From the NCBI GenBank assembly GCA_029215795.1, contig JARDYH010000004.1, positions 205,138,017 through 205,202,016 of the forward strand: DNA of 64,000 nucleotides, in the 5' to 3' direction. The DNA comes from Anniella stebbinsi. Taxonomy: Eukaryota; Chordata; Lepidosauria; Squamata; Anniellidae. The position numbers and the translations under genes are program-made. This document shows positions 13,203-23,760 of the stretch, piece after piece. Below the pieces are notes generated by a model that made no database searches, was not told the origin of the DNA, and was given only the letters and a program-made list of their open reading frames with translations. The stretch's first letter is position 1; the number at the start of each line of letters is the position of its first letter.

Positions 13203-13476
13203 AAGTTGTTCTGATCCTTCTTAAAATTTGATTTTTTTTCCAAATTAGATTCAATCTTAAAAGGAGAGAAGGAATTTGAGACAGGGGACAGATGTTTTTG
13301 CAACTATTAAAAACCCTTAGTAATCCGTGCAGATCAGGTCTTCCTAATTTAAATATGATTTGTGCAGCTGGGTTCCAGAAAGTTTGTATCCTCTACCAGC
13401 AAGCCTCTCATTTTTCTCTGAACTTCTGGTTAATGGTACACATTGAATCCTATAGATGATAATTATTACAAAATGC

Positions 13477-13562
13477 AATCTTATACCCATTTATTTGGAA
13501 GCAAGCCCCATCAAACCAAATGAGACTTACTTTTGAGTAGACACGTACTGGATTGCACTGTA
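13477..13562. repeat. Family C MITE, complete
   Basis: Begins TGCAATCTTATACCC and ends GTACTGGATTGCACTG, with 'GAGACTTACTTTTGAGTAGA' inside. Confidence 0.8.
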
Positions 13563-13644
13563 AGTGTTCAAAGCTCTTCACATACATACACACACTTCAT
13601 TGCTGCAATCCAATGCTTACAAGAATCCAGGAAGTAGGTCAGTA

Positions 13645-13845
13645 GGAAGGTAGGGCGGAAGCTTATAAGGTAGAGACCCTGCTTTGCATGCAAAAGATCC
13701 CAGATTCAATTCCTGGCATTTCCTGGTAGGACTGGGGAAGACCCCTGTCTGAAACACTGAAGAAACACTGCCAGTCAGTGTCGACATTATTGAGTGAGAT
13801 GGATCCATGGATCAGACTCAGTATAAAGCATCTTCCTGTGTATTA
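13645..13845 (+). repeat. tRNA-Ala-derived SINE copy
   Basis: 'CCTGCTTTGCATGCAAAAGA' (anticodon-arm region), 'TCCCAGATTCAATTCCTGGC' (B-box region), then 'CTGAAACACTGAAGAAACAC', 'GCCAGTCAGTGTCGACATTA' and 'GACTCAGTATAAAGCATCTT'. The A box is decayed; the 3' body is intact. Confidence 0.8.
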
Positions 13846-13899
13846 TTATAAGGGGATCAGAAAGAATAGTGTTTTTAAGGCCACAATTCATGGTAAAAG

Positions 13900-15070
13900 C
13901 AAGACTAGGAGCAGGGACTTCCCGATTTATAGCTCAGACTTGTGGCCACTAAATTAGATCAGTACTATATTAGTCATTAGCACTTACCATTCAGGCATAC
14001 CAGTTCTGATATAGGAAATTGGCATTTTGATGCCAAAACAGGGGAGCCATCTTTAAGGTACTTTACATTTCTGTACAATAAACCGCATTCTGTAGAATTC
14101 ATGATTATCAGAAATACTTGCCCCATCTAGTTAGTGCTACACCTATTTCTCTCTCTCCCACATCCTCACCCTCAAGTTTCTTCAGTTTAATTGAAATGGA
14201 TTGGCTCTTACCTGCTGTTCAGATTAAAATTAAAATAGAGCAATGATGGATATGTGCAATTCCCCCCTCTAGTTTCTATACAGTCATATGTATCATCTCT
14301 GATTCAGACTGCAGTCAGTTTTTTATGATTCATAATGCATCCCACTGCGTTTCAGAACTAGCAGATCAAACAAATAGCCTTTCTAGATGATGTCACAACT
14401 CTCAGAATTGGCAAAATGCCTCCACAGCAGAACTAAATCAATACTTTATCTTGTTTTGCAAAATAATTTGTGATTGCGCTCTCTGGCATTGTTTGAGATA
14501 ACCACTGATTCTGCTTGAAACTTGCCAACTGAGGAAGGACTCAAAGTGGTTGACAGGGGTGGGAAAGGGAGAGAAAGGGCATAGATGGAGATGGATTCTC
14601 TCACACCAAAGTGGACCAGTTGGAGCAGAGCTCAGTGTTAAAAGTCTATGCTGCAGCAGTGACAGTTGTGAAAAAAAATCTTTGCTGATGTAGTAGGGCC
14701 CTTTACAACACTGAAGTGCTTCTTAGCAAAATTCATCTAGGTAGCAAGAGACATGGTTAATCCAGGCTACTTCCACCCATAAAAAATGAATACAAGGTGT
14801 GATCAGGCTAAAGATCTACCTAATCCATTCTGACTCCAATGGTAGCCAACAGATGCTCCTGAAAAGTTCAGAAGCATGGTGTGCTGGGAATAGCCATTCC
14901 TTGTGATTTGTCTTTGACATCTAGTAACCAGTGATATAATGCCCCAAATATGGCACAATAGCCATATTTAATATTCACAGCTATTGACAGACTTACCAGC
15001 TATAAATTAAACCAATTTTTCTAACTCTGGGCCCTTTGCTTTTGTGTGGTAGCAGATCCATTGAGATACT
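13900..15070. other. Intron stretch without recognised repeat
   Basis: No element termini, tandem arrays or convincing frames seen. Confidence 0.3.
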
Positions 15071-15077
15071 TTAGAGC

Positions 15078-15146
15078 AGCCTTCCTCAACCTGGTGCCCC
15101 CCAGATGCATTGGGCTACAACACCCATGATCCTAAGCCATCATGGT
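15078..15146. repeat. Family D MITE, left half
   Basis: 'AGCCTTCCTCAACCTGGTGC' then 'CCCCAGATGCATTGGGCTAC', ending at 'CATGGTTAGTGCTC'. The typical right half is missing. Confidence 0.65.
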
Positions 15147-15497
15147 TAGTGCTCAAAGCACCTTGGAGGAAGGGTGGGATATAAATGTAAGAAGTGTCAA
15201 TAATCTTTGTGCTAGTGCCATCAGGAACTTGTTGGTGTGGACGCTTTCCTGGACCATACAGATTTGCAGCCTGAGAGCACTTCTGGACACAATTCTGCTC
15301 CTAGAAGTTGAAGTTTGCAATGGTGGTGCTTAAGTGCCTTTCATGAGTTCTATTTGGTGACATGGCCATAAGCCTTTCTTTCAGAGAGACTGAAACTCGT
15401 GACTGTCATTCATCTCTTTGTAACTTCAATACTAAATTACTATAATGCCCTTGACAGCTGTTTAGAAACTTCAACTGGTGCAAAATGCAGTGGCCTG

Positions 15498-15510
15498 CCC
15501 CCCCCCCCCC
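15498..15510 (+). repeat. Poly-C run (13)
   Basis: Homopolymer tract in otherwise unassigned intron sequence. Confidence 0.9.
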
Positions 15511-16302
15511 ACTTATGGGCAGATCACTGGACATATATTACATCCACACTCCAGCTTCTACATGGGCTTCCTATAATCTTCTAGGCTCACATCAAGATGC
15601 TTGCTTTACTAGGGGGCCCTAGAGTCTCATATATGGTTTGGAAATCTCATACTTATACTTTAACTTGATTCTTAACAACTGGGGAAACTAAGGTTAGCAC
15701 ACATGTACCAAATTAGAAGTTCAAGGGTACACAGAAGTGGCATGAAGAGCCTATTTCATCTAGTTGTTAGGGCCCATGAATAGTGGATTTTTTATATCGG
15801 TCAGATGATTATATCTTTTAGCTACCCATAAACCCTGGAGGGTAGGGTAGCCTACAGCTCATTAACAACTGAATACAAACATTTCCTACCACAAGTAATA
15901 AGGTGGAAAAGCTGCTTCTGGTGAATTCTAGATTTAGCAAAAAGAATACTTCTTTATGATCTTCAAATGAAGTGAACTTTGAAAGGATCCTATCTGTTAT
16001 TTTCAAAAACAACAACAGGACATTATTTTTTTTACCAACAGCTTACTCTTGCTAGAGTGGATTTACGTCCTCCATTATTGTTAGGGTTACATTTCTTCTG
16101 TGGGCATTTGCTATTAAGAAAGGAATTACTGCTTCATCTTTCAGCAGTAACTCTGATCACCCTAGAGAAGTCATGGGCAATGAAAGTCCTATGGACTGTT
16201 GGGACTTGCCAAGACCTTTCCTCCAAGAACTTTCCACTGGTAAACATGAGGCAATGCAGGTTAAAGGCAGCCCATATGACATACCTCATAATCACTACAT
16301 CT

Positions 16303-16448
16303 TAGAGTGGGGCAGACAAATCTAGTGCTGTCCAGATATTTGGACTACAACTCCCATAATCCTTGGCCATTGATCATGCTGGCTAGGCCTGATGGGAGTT
16401 GCAGTCCAAAACATCTGGAGGGCCCTTGTTGTCTAACCCTGCCCTAGA
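16303..16448. repeat. Family D MITE, complete
   Basis: Best intron copy. The ends TAGAGTGGGGCAGACAA and TTGTCTAACCCTGCCCTAGA are inverted repeats. 'TTTGGACTACAACTCCCATA', 'GATCATGCTGGCTAGGCCTG', 'ATGGGAGTTGCAGTCCAAAA' and 'CATCTGGAGGGC' lie between them. Confidence 0.8.
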
Positions 16449-16627
16449 CGGATTGAAGATAACTTGGATTATTGTAGGGTTGGAGTATATACTTTGTTCT
16501 TCTAATAGATATAAATTGGGTAGAATGTGCATTTTGGATTATTTCCCCCCTTATAACTCTACCACATTAGAAGAGAATATAGCATACCTACAGCACAGAA
16601 TGGCCTATGATTTGGATCCAGACTAAC

Positions 16628-16720
16628 AGTGCAATCTTATATATGTTCCTCTCAGAAGAAAGGCCCACTGAATTCAATGGCACTTATTCCCAGGTAAGTG
16701 CATATAGGATTCCCGCCTAA
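16628..16720. repeat. Family C MITE, complete
   Basis: GTGCAATCTTATATATG to GCATATAGGATTCCCGCCT around 'CACTGAATTCAATGGCACTT'. Confidence 0.8.
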
Positions 16721-17470
16721 GTTAGCTAAATTTAGGTTTCCTTAGATTCCATTGAAATCAATGTGAAAAAAAATAGTCATAACTAAATTAGTTGCTATAA
16801 AATCACTGGGACTTAAGTGAAATTAGCTTAATCTGGATCCACCCCACTGTATATTGTAATGGCACTGTACCTAATCAAGTAATATCCTGAAGTTACCTCA
16901 GGGTGGGGGTGGTGATGGGGACAGGAATCAACAGTCTCAGTAGCATAACTATTTAGGTATACTGAAAACTGCCATACACATTCACATTTCTGAAACTCTG
17001 GGCACAGAGATGCTTTTTAAAAGGACATCTAAATTTCAGTTTAACTGGTCCATCAAGGATTATATGCCAATACCCATTGGGGATTTGGCACAATGATTTT
17101 GGAAATCAAAACAAATAAGAACAATACACCACTAAGCACATTTACTTAGAAGAAGGTTCCATTAATTGCAGCTACAGTCACCTCACACTGCCATGGTTGC
17201 CATTAAAGACTGAATAAATCTATTCGCCATAAAAATGCATTGAGTGCAACACTTTTGGCATAATAAAGTTCAAGACTAGGAACATCATATCAAAGCAATA
17301 TGAAGAACGGAAATAATCTTGAAGAGATTCTTCATATTCTGAAAAAGTTCCTCTCCAGTACTTCTAAAGAGCAAGGCATGCAATAGTGTAGACCTCACAT
17401 TGCATGTACTAGGCTAGGATTTACCACAATGGGACTTTAAGTACATTTTAAGTTACTCAGCTATATATAC

Positions 17471-17657
17471 TGGGTCTGTTCAGACAACATGCTAAGCCAT
17501 AGTTAAACCACTATTCCTTTTGCAGCAAATGGTGAGCATGTTTAAACCATGGTTACATAGCCACCATGGTTAGGAATGGTTCACACAACACTAAGCCATA
17601 ATGTTTAGCTCAAAATGCTTAACCACCGTGGCTTAGTGTGTCTTCTGAACATGGTCA
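17471..17657. mobile_element. Palindromic MITE, ends 'GGGTCTGTTCAGACAACA'
   Basis: The left arm CTGGGTCTGTTCAGACAACA is answered by an inverted, decayed right arm TGTCTTCTGAACATGGTC. In between, 'CTAAGCCATAG', 'AACCATGGTTA' and 'GTGGCTTAGTGTG' make a second inner palindrome. No coding capacity. No clear target duplication. Confidence 0.65.
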
Positions 17658-17786
17658 CTGTATACATATAAACTATGTGGTCATGATCCTAAACGCTACA
17701 TTTTATCCTATAACTAAGTGTAGATTTAAGTATTTTGAGGAATTCTGTGGGTACTCTTTCCCTTAAAACACTGCTCAGTGTCACAG

Positions 17787-17921
17787 CAGGGGTGGGTACT
17801 TATAGTTCTCCACAAGTTGCAAGTCTACAAACCCCAACATCTCTGACCAATGACCATGCTGGCTGGCATGATGGAAGTTCGAATCCAACACCATTTGAAG
17901 GGCTGCAGATTCCAACACCTG
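17787..17921. repeat. Family D MITE, complete
   Basis: Ends CAGGGGTGGGTAC and ATTCCAACACCTG. Contains 'CCAATGACCATGCTGGCTGG' and 'CATGATGGAAGTTCGAATCC'. Confidence 0.75.
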
Positions 17922-18055
17922 CATTATAGAACTTATCACAGAATTTAGGTGATATATTTATGAACTGCAGGTGACAGTAAGTAGCAAACTTTACGAATTG
18001 GTGTTAATAGGTTATTAGCTTTCATGTAAGCTGGAGTAGTACTTCATACTTTGAC

Positions 18056-18345
18056 TGGGTTCACACAACACAACAATCCACACTCAAGATTGAGTAGGGT
18101 TGAGTGTGTTAAACTGAGGGTTGTTGTTGATCCATGGGTTATTGTGTGAACCCAGCTGCAGCAAGAAAACATGGTTTGTTAACCACAAACAACCGACAGT
18201 TCACAATCCAACAGCAAACCATGAGCTCTCTTCATGGGTTGTTCGCAGTTATCAAACCATGGTTTGTTAGCATGGCTGGTTTCACTCAACAACCCACATT
18301 CAACCCTTGACTGGGACTTGTCATGTTGTGTGAATCCATCCATTC
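18056..18345. mobile_element. Palindromic MITE cluster with 'TGGGTTCACACAA' ends
   Basis: A small unit with ends CTGGGTTCACACAACA (18056) and TTGTGTGAACCCAGC (18142-18156) is followed by a second block that ends CATGTTGTGTGAATCCATCC (near 18344). 'AAACCATGGTTTGTTAGCAT' (18254-18273) mirrors 'ACATGGTTTGTTAACC' (18169-18184). This reads as a composite of two related fold-backs. Confidence 0.6.
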
Positions 18346-18599
18346 TGTACTCCTTATACTGAATATATGTTTTGTGCACTAGTATGCATATACCTAAGAC
18401 CATTGTATGCAATGCATACTGAGATGTGCACCTCTGTACACACTATAAATGGAAGCTGCACTGAACCCAAACATGCATTCTCAGCCAAGTGTATTGGGTT
18501 TCCCCAAATGAAAATGAGAAGCTCTCTTCAGAAGCTTCCACTGCATGTTTATCCCATTATAAATATTGGAGAATTTTAATTTTTGTTTAAAGTTTTTAG

Positions 18600-20400
18600 G
18601 AATTGGATACTCTTAACAAAATATGAAATGCTCAATTTACAGTTATAGAAGAAAGTTTACCATTAAAGCAAAAGGTTATGTAGGCAAAAAGTTTTGTTTG
18701 TTTGTAACAAAGCTCCTTACAGCACTGTACTTCATATATGTGTTATTAACGCACAATGTAATAATAATTTAGAAACCTATCCAGAGGTACATGGAAACAA
18801 TGCATATTGCTATTTTTATTATTTTTGAGAAAGGGAAATCACAATGTGGGGAAATATGAAGTCCGTAAGATTATACAGGAACTGTTGATGTAATCAAGAG
18901 CAGTCCAATGATTTACATTAACCTTTCAGGGATGCACTGAAAAAGAGCCCATAGCTTGGACAATTCTGGTTAAATGAATTTCTTAACTTTCGAGTTAAGG
19001 ATGGCAAAGATTCACAAGGAAACTTTCAACAGGTAGAACTAAAGAAAGAAAAAGATAAGGCACACAATATAAGTTTCTTTGCCTTTTGATCCTTCCCATA
19101 ACTGAAGCTGATCCATGATGCTTGACCATTAACACCCATCTGCTCAATTTGTTTTACAAATAAGCCCAGTTTTGCAGGTCATGGTCTCCACTGAAAGTGT
19201 TATCGAGGAATACACATGCAATTACACAAACGAATGTACACGCTATCACTATTCCTTCTCAGCCACCCCTTTCTCCAATGGCAGCTTGCCATTAAAATGC
19301 AAATACAATGGCCTCATTAGCTAGCAAACAACATTCACTGACCTTCTTTTGCAGAAGGAAGATTTCTCTTCATTTTTTTTTTTTAAAATACAGTTTTTGA
19401 CTCAAGTCCCTTTCTTCCGTTGCTTTACCATCTCATGGTTTCAAGTTTTGCATTTGCATACCCACCATCACGGAATATATATATATATATATATATAATC
19501 TCAGAATGAGATCATTAGGATGAATGTTTTAGTAGAAGCTTGCTAAGATCACACCAGCTCCCTTCCCCCACCAACTTCCCTCCATCCCCACCAGAATCAG
19601 TTTACAAAAGAGAAATATCATATATGTAACACTTGTCAGTATTGGGGAAAACTTGCTAAAACGGTCAAGAAACAATTTTATAAAAGCTTTCATTGCAGAC
19701 CCAAAATATCACCAGTGGGGGTGATTTAGAATTATGTTTCATCCTCTAACCAAAGAAATACACATGCAGGGCACAACATTTTTCATCCAATTGGAACGTT
19801 CCTGGTAAATTTTGGCTTAACATCCTTGATCTTATCAAAAGGCAATTATTGTTATTAATTTTAAAAGGACAAAGAAGATGTCTTTCTTCTTCTTGAGCTA
19901 CACGAGTATCATGGGATTTAGACATTAGGATGACAAAACAATATAAAGAACAATACTGCGAATTGGGAAGAGAAAGGAAGTCGTGATGTCAATCTCTCCA
20001 ATGCTCTTTTTCTCCCTTAGGATGGGGCTTCAGTTTCCTTAAGCACCCCTAACCTTGTAGTCCTCAAAACTCCACAATCCCCCCTCTCTTTCCTTTTTCC
20101 CTTGCCTCCCCCTCCTTCTCCCTCTTGGACTGCGCCTGCCTTTGTGTCTGCTTGTCACTCACTGGCAAACCAAATGAGAGCTGATTCATGAAAAGCACAA
20201 AGCCAGAAAACATGCTTTTACACATAAAAATTCACATGCACACACCTATCCGCCGGGGCAAGACAGGCGGTCTGTACTCTCTATCCAAAGCACCTCTCCA
20301 GAAAGAGTTTGCTTTCCTCAAAGATCACAAATGCCCTCTTCCACATAAAAAAGAAAAAAGGGGAAAAAAGGGGGTGTAAGGATGTACTCTTAAACTTTTG
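18600..20400. other. Promoter-proximal intron 1, no recognised repeats
   Basis: Largely free of mobile elements apart from an (AT)n at 19475-19497. Contains ATGCAAATACAATGG (19297-19311), a POU octamer abutting a SOX-type ACAATGG. Lack of repeats next to the promoter suggests constraint but does not prove it. Confidence 0.35.
19475..19497. repeat. (AT)n microsatellite
   Basis: Alternating AT of 23 bases. Confidence 0.9.
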
Positions 20401-20891
20401 CTCAGCTAACCCAACTATTGATTTTTCTTTTAAATAAACGACCGTCCAAACGGGCCCCACACCTCACTTGGGAGTCTCTTTCCAGAATAAAGCCGACTCG
20501 ATTCAGAACTCAGCACGTGTATACACGAGAAACAGATATTTAAAGGGCAAAGCGGGAGGCGGTAGGGGGGAAGAGAAGACGAAGTAGTGCAACTAGATAA
20601 AGGAACAACTTTTAAAAAAAGACAGAATTACTTCTCAAGAAAAAATACAATTTTTTATTTTTTAAAAAGTAACCCACCCAAACCAAGCTGCGGAGCATAG
20701 CTAAAAAAAAAAGAGCAAAGTTCGCAGGGCGACGGCTGCACAGGAAAAGACAGAGGGGGGATGCAGAAACCTATTTTAATCCTTTGCTTTAAAAAATTAA
20801 TAAAATGAAATCTATTTGTCAGCCATATTGGAGGAACAGCTGTAATTTTCTTCTCTCTTTGTACTTGGAACTGCAGAGAGTTGTGTGGTTG

Positions 20892-20909
20892 GTGTGTGTG
20901 TGTGTGTGT
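20892..20909 (+). repeat. (GT)9 microsatellite
   Basis: Lies about 130 bases inside TET2 intron 1 from the proposed exon 1 donor. Confidence 0.9.
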
Positions 20910-21107
20910 TTTAATGAAAAGTCATGCCAAGGAGCTCCATCGGAGGAAGGAGGAAAGAGACGAGTTTGGAAATGGCAGGAGGAGAGGAGGGGAGAGAAAA
21001 TGAGAGAGCGAGAGAAGGGAAGAGAGAATTGCTCTGACCTCTTTCCAGCAAGCCCCTCAGCCGCGTAGAATCCAGCCAAAGCAATCTGGTCTCCCTTCTA
21101 TCCAATC

Positions 21108-21125
21108 CTAAAGGGCAGCCATCTT
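21108..21125 (-). promoter_or_regulatory. TET2: YY1-like AAGATGGCTGCC with 4-codon uORF
   Basis: AAGATGGCTGCC (21125-21114) matches the YY1 core AAGATGGC. The same ATG (21122-21120) opens a minimal MAAL-stop uORF ending at 21108. YY1 sites just downstream of start sites in CpG promoters commonly overlap an ATG in this way. Confidence 0.4.
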
Positions 21126-21141
21126 GCTTCCTTCTGCTCCT

Positions 21142-21177
21142 TTACGAAAGCAGCCTAGCCTCCGTATCAATATTCAT
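21142..21177 (-). promoter_or_regulatory. TET2: Upstream ORF in TET2 leader, 11 codons, apparently conserved
   Basis: ATG at 21177-21175 opens an 11-codon frame reading MNIDTEARLLS, ending TAA at 21144-21142. As I remember it, the human leader has the same start, the same length and one changed residue (A for T at position 5), ending in TAG. Its start overlaps the stop of the preceding uORF in an ATGA (21177-21174). A translated uORF here would be expected to lower initiation at the distant TET2 start codon; that is inference. Confidence 0.6.
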
Positions 21178-21206
21178 AAGGGCCGTTTTGACGTCTGTTC
21201 GCTCAT
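21174..21206 (-). promoter_or_regulatory. TET2: Upstream ORF in TET2 leader, 10 codons
   Basis: ATG at 21206-21204 reads MSEQTSKRPL and stops at TGA 21176-21174, sharing an ATGA stop/start overlap with the next uORF. In the human leader as I recall it the frame differs because of small indels, so this uORF is probably not conserved as a peptide. Confidence 0.45.
21189..21196. promoter_or_regulatory. CRE-like TGACGTCT in exon 1
   Basis: TGACGTCT has 7 of the 8 bases of the palindromic cAMP response element and falls in the part of the leader shared with human. Motif match only. Confidence 0.3.
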
Positions 21207-21210
21207 CACT

Positions 21211-21255
21211 CTATGAAGTCTCAGCGTCGCTCCCAGCGGCGGACGTGACTGCCAT
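21211..21255 (-). promoter_or_regulatory. TET2: Possible first upstream ORF, 14 codons
   Basis: ATG at 21255-21253 reads MAVTSAAGSDAETS and stops at TAG 21213-21211. Whether it is transcribed depends on the start site, which is unknown. Confidence 0.3.
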
Positions 21256-21891
21256 GTGAACGAAGCCGAAAGCACACCGGGAAAAGGGGGTGGGGGGAGG
21301 TCGGACGAGCTCTTCCCCTGCAGCACCGAGGCAGGCGGGCGGACGCGCGGGCAAGCCAGTCACCTAGCTCAGGCGCTCCCTGCTTGGAGAAATGTAGCTC
21401 TCTCTCTTTCCCTGGCGGAGGGCTTAATTCCCACACAAAGGTGTGGGCTGCTTTTAATGAATATATCTCCCCCCCTTTCTTTTTTTAATGCTGCTGCTGT
21501 TATCCCTGCACCCGCTCCCCAGGGTTAGGTTGTGTACAATAGGCAAACCGGATAGAGAGGGCTTGAGGGTCGCCTTATTTAAAAAGCGGCGTGGAGTTTC
21601 CAAAGTGGAACCAAAGCGCACGGCAGAAAATCAGGACGTGCGGAGAGACGTTGCTCGTCAAGTGCTGCTGCGCTGCAGCCCCGATAACGTGACAGGGTTG
21701 CAGACAAAGGGCTCAAAACAAGGAGCTGTCATTCTTAACAGATGTTGTTTCCTGGTTGGCGGACGGGGGGGGGGGGGGAGGTAGGGCGCGCGAGCGCATC
21801 CTGCTCTCCGTGGCCCTTTAAGGGGGAAGAGGCTGTCACAATGCTTGGCAGCCCAACGTCGTCTCAGGCGCAGGTCCCGCCTCCCAAATTT

Positions 21892-21922
21892 CCATATTCG
21901 GCGCTCTCTCGGGCTCCATTGG
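21892..21922 (-). promoter_or_regulatory. Near-CArG box beside inverted CCAAT box
   Basis: CCATATTCGG at 21892-21901 differs from the SRF consensus CC(A/T)6GG at one position. ATTGG (CCAAT on the minus strand) lies at 21918-21922, 17 bases away. A GC box (CCCGCCTCCC) is at 21876-21885. Motif matches only; binding is not shown by sequence. Confidence 0.35.
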
Positions 21923-22504
21923 CTGGGAGCGTGTCCAGGAGGGCTCGGTGTCTCTTTTAAAGGTCTGTTGCGCTGAACTTCGGAAAAGTCGGCGAAGTCC
22001 TCTTCGCACCAGCTCCTGTTTACGCTAGCCATGTGAGCGCACGAGGGAACATGTGACACGCGTGTTCTTCTGTGCTTGGAACACCCCCCCCCCCCCGTCC
22101 CTCGTCTCTAAAAGAGGGCCAAAACAAGCATCGCTTGATATCCGTGTGTTGAGCAGTTATGTGTCTGTTCTTAATCTAGAGAATCGCCCCATATGGATTG
22201 CGACTTTAGCATGTTTGTGGGGGGATAAGGGGGTTCGAGATCCAGATCGAGCCCCCCCCCCCCTACGCCCACTGAAGGATAAAAATGGAAAAGAAAAAAG
22301 GGATAGCTGCTTGGCACAGATTTAAAGTAATGTCTGTTTTGGTCTGCCATTGTGCGTTCTAGGAGGTATAAATGCGCAAGAGGGATATAGCGTTACCATG
22401 ATGGGATGGGATGATTTGACACAAGGTGTAGATCTGTCTCATACATGCAGAATACATTGTACCTGAGGTTTTGAAAAGCAACTTCTTCCATAAAAATCAC
22501 CAGG

Positions 22505-23095
22505 AAAAACAGAAGAGCCATGCTAGATCAGGCAAAAAGTTCTATCTAATCTAACATTCTGGGTGCTCAGTGGTCAACCAGCTGCCTATTGTAAACCCAC
22601 AATCAGGACATGAGTGCAACACCACCCATGTTCCCCAGAACTGGTGTACTTAAGCACACTGCCTCTGATACCTGAGGTAGCATATAGTCATCAAGACTAG
22701 TAGACATTGTTAGCCTTATCCTCAATTAATTTGTCTAATGCTCTTTTGAAGCCATCCAAATTGGTGGCCATTATTGTCTCTTGTTAAAGTGAATTCCATA
22801 GTTTAACTTTGTGCTATGTGGAAAAAATACTTCCTTTTTTCTGTCCTGAATCCTCCATCAATCAGGTTCATGGATATAAACCCAGGTTCTACTATTATGA
22901 GAGTGGGAGAAAAATGTCTCCCTATCCACATTCTCCACACCATGCATAATTGTGTACACCTCTATCATCATGTCTCCCCTTAGCCTCCTTTTTTACAGGC
23001 TAAACAATCCCATCTGTTGTAACCTTCCCTCATAGAGGAGTTACTCCAGCCCCTTGGTCATTTTAGTTGCACTTTTCTGCAACCAGTCAACACAG
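22505..23095 (-). mobile_element. CR1 LINE 3' end fragment
   Basis: Minus strand carries the CR1 reverse-transcriptase C-terminal tail and 3' UTR. The plus-strand text shows the familiar complement 'CTCCCCTTAGCCTCCTTTTT', 'AACCTTCCCTCATAGAGGAG' and 'CAGTTTAACTTTGTG'-type wording, plus 'AGCCATGCTAGATCAGG' at the 3' end. Frames are broken; truncated at its 5' side. Confidence 0.8.
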
Positions 23096-23560
23096 TTTTA
23101 GCACATAAAAAATGAAAACAGTAAAACTGAGGGGAGCATTGATGTCTAAACTCTTTTCTTTTAATACTTTTCATTCAGAGAGTAACATAACAGCTCAATG
23201 GGCATGTTTAACTCTGCATAGGCTTGGACTGCCTATTGTTACATACTTATTAAAAACCACACCGCCGTTTTTAAAGTTGCAAAGTAATAAACCACTGTTG
23301 GTTACAACTTTAAACAAAGAGAAAGAACATTCCTAGAAGGATAATCCAATATTTGGAACACCTTTGGAACACAGTGAAATATTGGGAAACATGTAGTCAT
23401 TGTAAAATGACTATGTTACATTGAAATGGACATATGAGATACAAAAAGTAACATTGAAACAAAATGAAGTTGCAACTAAATTGCAACTAAGGTTAGTTGC
23501 TTGCTTTGTAACTTGTACATTTTAAAATGCACAATTTATTATTTTCTTAACTGATTAAGG

Positions 23561-23630
23561 TGCAATCCTATGAATGTTTAGACAGAAAAAAGTCCTACAA
23601 CTCCCAGCACTCCCCAATCAGCATGAATTA
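23561..23630. repeat. Family I short palindromic MITE, half copy
   Basis: 'GTGCAATCCTATGAATGTTT' then 'CCTACAACTCCCAGCACTCC'. The complete form is at 56279-56376. Confidence 0.65.
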
Positions 23631-23691
23631 TGTCTTTAATATATTTACAGTGCCTATACACACTTACCTGTGAGTAAGCCCCGTTCTGAGA

Positions 23692-23760
23692 AGAAATTTT
23701 ATTTATTTATTCGTTACAGGCCACCTGATAACCAGAAGTTCCCTGGGTGGTGTACAGGTA
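23692..23760 (-). repeat. LINE 3' tail fragment
   Basis: 'TTTATTTATTTATTCGTTAC' and 'TCCCTGGGTGGTGTACAGG' resemble the complement of a squamate LINE or SINE 3' tail. Confidence 0.45.

Larger units (their letters stand above)
1..21036 (-). other. TET2: TET2 intron 1 (5' part)
   Basis: Inferred from the exon 1 donor at 21038-21037 and the absence of any recognisable TET2 second exon or coding exon (no frame resembling the long N-terminal coding exon). In human TET2 the first intron is tens of kilobases, so a run of 21 kb without an exon is expected. The interval is AT-rich, holds short MITEs, two tRNA-Ala SINEs, one hAT element and microsatellites, and has no CR1, L2, LTR or large fold-back copies that I can recognise. 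Confidence 0.7.
21039..21256 (-). other. TET2: TET2 non-coding exon 1 (5' leader)
   Basis: Read on the minus strand, this stretch contains in order ACAGACGTCAAAACGGCC, TTATGAATATTGATACGG, AGGCTAGGCTGCTTTCGTAA, GGAGCAGAAGGAAGCAAG, ATGGCTGCCCTTTAGGATT, then GGCTGGATT and GGCTGAGGGG. This is the order and wording of the human TET2 5' leader as I recall it, with scattered substitutions. TET2 oxidises 5-methylcytosine to 5-hydroxymethylcytosine in the nucleus; its coding exons lie beyond the left edge of the window. The exon appears to end at GGAAAGAG followed by the donor GTCAGA (GT at 21038-21037). The upstream limit is uncertain because the start site cannot be placed from sequence alone. The match was made from memory, not by alignment, but its length makes chance unlikely. 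Confidence 0.82.
21039..22330 (-). promoter_or_regulatory. TET2: CpG-rich TET2 promoter region
   Basis: Local GC and CpG density rise sharply against AT-rich flanks. On the minus strand, upstream of exon 1, there is an inverted CCAAT box (CCAATGG, 21924-21918 region), a GGGAGGCGGG Sp/KLF-type box (21885-21876), a near-CArG sequence CCGAATATGG (21901-21892) and a TTTAAAAG tract (21961-21954). No canonical TATA box is evident close to the exon, which fits a dispersed CpG-island promoter. A run of 14 G (21765-21778), 13 C (22084-22096) and 12 C (22252-22263) flank it. Because the island is about 1 kb, alternative first exons are possible, as known for mammalian TET2. Confidence 0.7.

Noticed and set aside
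17471..18345. Conserved regulatory palindromes
   Set aside because: The 'TTCAGACAACA' and 'TTCACACAA' ends and internal inversions fit short DNA transposons better than a host element.
21221..22059. Frames of 70-133 aa across the CpG island
   Set aside because: Stop-poor because of GC content; no similarity to known proteins, and the strand-specific exon evidence is for an untranslated leader.
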